Source: Gammaproteobacteria bacterium (GTDB lineage Bacteria > Pseudomonadota > Gammaproteobacteria > Methylococcales > Methylomonadaceae). Taken from it: a stretch of 7,261 nt of DNA. Of this stretch, positions 6,311-7,261 are shown one piece after another (within the stretch, counting starts at the first letter, position 1; every line of letters begins with the position of its first letter). The stretch lies in assembly GCA_024276805.1 (NCBI GenBank), contig JAJRWJ010000146.1, positions 1 through 7,261 on the forward strand, given 5' to 3'. The notes beneath the pieces were generated by a model. That model ran no database searches, was not told the DNA's origin, and saw only the letters and a list, made by a program, of their open reading frames with translations. A program made the position numbers and the translations under genes.

Positions 6311-6341
6311 CTGTAAACATCCCATGGATGGGTGTTTACAG
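6311..6341. promoter_or_regulatory. Long palindrome, probable operator
   Basis: The outer arms CTGTAAACA (6311-6319) and TGTTTACAG (6333-6341) pair perfectly over nine bases. After one unpaired T the inner arms CCCAT and ATGGG add up to five more pairs. The TGTAAACA and TGTTTACA half-sites are centred 21 bases apart, about two helical turns, as expected for a dimeric or tetrameric DNA-binding regulator. No T run follows, so it is unlikely to be a terminator. It lies 35 bases before the kinase start codon and between the two divergent units, so it could control either or both. TGTAAAC/GTTTACA halves resemble those of several LacI-family operators, though those are usually closer together; the regulator is unknown. 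Confidence 0.5.
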
Positions 6342-6376
6342 GTTCTAACTGATAATATTCCGATGGTAACGCAACC

Positions 6377-7261
6377 ATGATCGACTGGCAGGTCATCACA
6401 GACAGCATACAACAGGCCATACAGCGGCCTTTTCAGATACTCGACAGCCATTCCGTCGGCGGCGGCTGCATCAATACCGCCTATCGTCTCGAGGGCAAAG
6501 ATGAAAGTTTTTTCGTCAAGCTGAATCGCCTGGAGATGCTGCCGATGTTTGCCGCCGAATTTGCCGGCATCGAGGAAATGGCCCGCTGCGCCGCGGTCCG
6601 CGTACCTGGGGCGGTAACCTGTGGAACGACCGGATCCCATGCCTTTCTGGTTCTGCACTATATACCCCTGCATTCCAGAAACGCTGCCAGCGACCGGCTG
6701 CTGGGCCGGCAGCTGGCGCGCCAGCACCGCCAGCGGCAGCCCTTTTTTGGCTGGCATCGGGACAACACCATTGGCAGCACCCCCCAGCCCAATCGCAGCC
6801 ACGCCGACTGGGTCGCTTTCTGGCGCGAACAGCGTCTGGCGTTCCAGCTGCAACTGGCGGCAGAACGCGGTCATGGGGGCAGGCTGCAAAAGCATGGTGA
6901 AAGGCTTTGCGCCAGCCTGGAAGCTTTCTTCAGCGATTACAGCCCGCAGCCAGCCTTGCTGCACGGCGACCTGTGGTCGGGCAACGCCGCCGCCGATACG
7001 CAGGGACAGCCGGTCATTTTCGACCCGGCCTGTTATTATGGCGACCGTGAGGCCGATCTGGCCATGACGGAACTGTTTGGCGGCTTCAGCAATGATTTCT
7101 ACGCGGCCTACAATGAGTCCTGGGCACTGGATCCAGGCTATGCAATCCGCAAGTCGCTATACAATCTCTATCATGTTCTCAATCACCTGAATCTGTTTGG
7201 CGGTGGTTACCGACGACAGGCGGAAGCTCTGCAGGAACTACTTCTGGCCGAGCTGGGCTGA
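6377..7261 (+). CDS. Fructosamine/ketosamine kinase family protein
   Basis: This 294-residue protein matches the fructosamine-3-kinase family (YniA in E. coli, about 286 residues), small cytoplasmic kinases with an aminoglycoside-phosphotransferase fold. Bacterial members phosphorylate sugar-amine (Amadori) adducts such as ribulose- or erythrulose-lysine at O3, making them fall apart and so repairing glycated protein. Visible motifs in order: glycine-rich VGGGCIN (27-33), ATP-site Lys48 in FFVKLN, the family-specific GWHRDNTIGSTPQPN (125-139), the catalytic loop HGDLWSGN (196-203) with Asp198, and metal-binding Asp216 in FDPACYYGDREADLAM (215-230). The C-terminal lobe is complete and the TGA falls on the last base of the window. 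The ATG at 6377 has only a weak GGTAA upstream. It is divergent from dctQ. A small-metabolite kinase of the same superfamily is less likely given the family-specific block. Confidence 0.92.
   Translation: MIDWQVITDSIQQAIQRPFQILDSHSVGGGCINTAYRLEGKDESFFVKLNRLEMLPMFAAEFAGIEEMARCAAVRVPGAVTCGTTGSHAFLVLHYIPLHSRNAASDRLLGRQLARQHRQRQPFFGWHRDNTIGSTPQPNRSHADWVAFWREQRLAFQLQLAAERGHGGRLQKHGERLCASLEAFFSDYSPQPALLHGDLWSGNAAADTQGQPVIFDPACYYGDREADLAMTELFGGFSNDFYAAYNESWALDPGYAIRKSLYNLYHVLNHLNLFGGGYRRQAEALQELLLAELG

Noticed and set aside
6311..6341. Palindrome considered as an intrinsic terminator
   Set aside because: No T run follows on either strand, and it lies between divergent genes where no transcript is expected to end.
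6278..6964. Minus-strand open frame (228 codons) opposite the fructosamine kinase
   Set aside because: It overlaps the palindrome and a strongly supported kinase gene, and its translation shows no recognisable domain.

Overview
The window looks like a chromosomal segment from a gammaproteobacterium. The main reason is the gene order lptM-lysA-dapF-DUF484-xerC on the minus strand, which matches the arrangement I know from Pseudomonas and related genera (E. coli keeps lptM/yifL-dapF-yigA-xerC without lysA). Coding sequence is GC-rich and the intergenic gaps are visibly AT-richer. I see no rRNA, tRNA, CRISPR array, insertion sequence or phage gene. I cannot name the genus.

Layout, from right to left along the direction of most transcription. 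At the right end (6377-7261, plus strand) lies a complete fructosamine/ketosamine kinase gene. It is divergent from everything else across a 254-base intergenic region (6123-6376) that carries two clear inverted repeats and a recurring TGTTTAC element. On the minus strand come the small (DctQ, 5589-6122) and large (DctM, 4207-5586) membrane subunits of a TRAP transporter. Eleven bases further on is a 44-residue LptM-type lipoprotein (4061-4195), then, two bases later, diaminopimelate decarboxylase LysA (2811-4058). After a 146-base gap come diaminopimelate epimerase DapF (1834-2664), a DUF484 protein (1139-1837, ATGA overlap with dapF) and the tyrosine recombinase XerC (229-1134, four bases after DUF484). 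After a 121-base gap the start of a further membrane protein (from 107) runs off the left edge.

Functionally, DapF and LysA are the last two steps that turn LL-diaminopimelate into meso-diaminopimelate (for peptidoglycan) and then L-lysine. XerC is one of the two recombinases that resolve chromosome dimers at dif. LptM helps mature the LPS translocon. These form a conserved housekeeping neighbourhood. The unusual parts are the TRAP permease pair packed against its upstream edge without a solute-binding protein gene in view, and the divergent fructosamine kinase with its repeat-rich shared control region. I found no strong evidence for a wholly new system. The best leads are the palindromic control region and the orphan TRAP pair.
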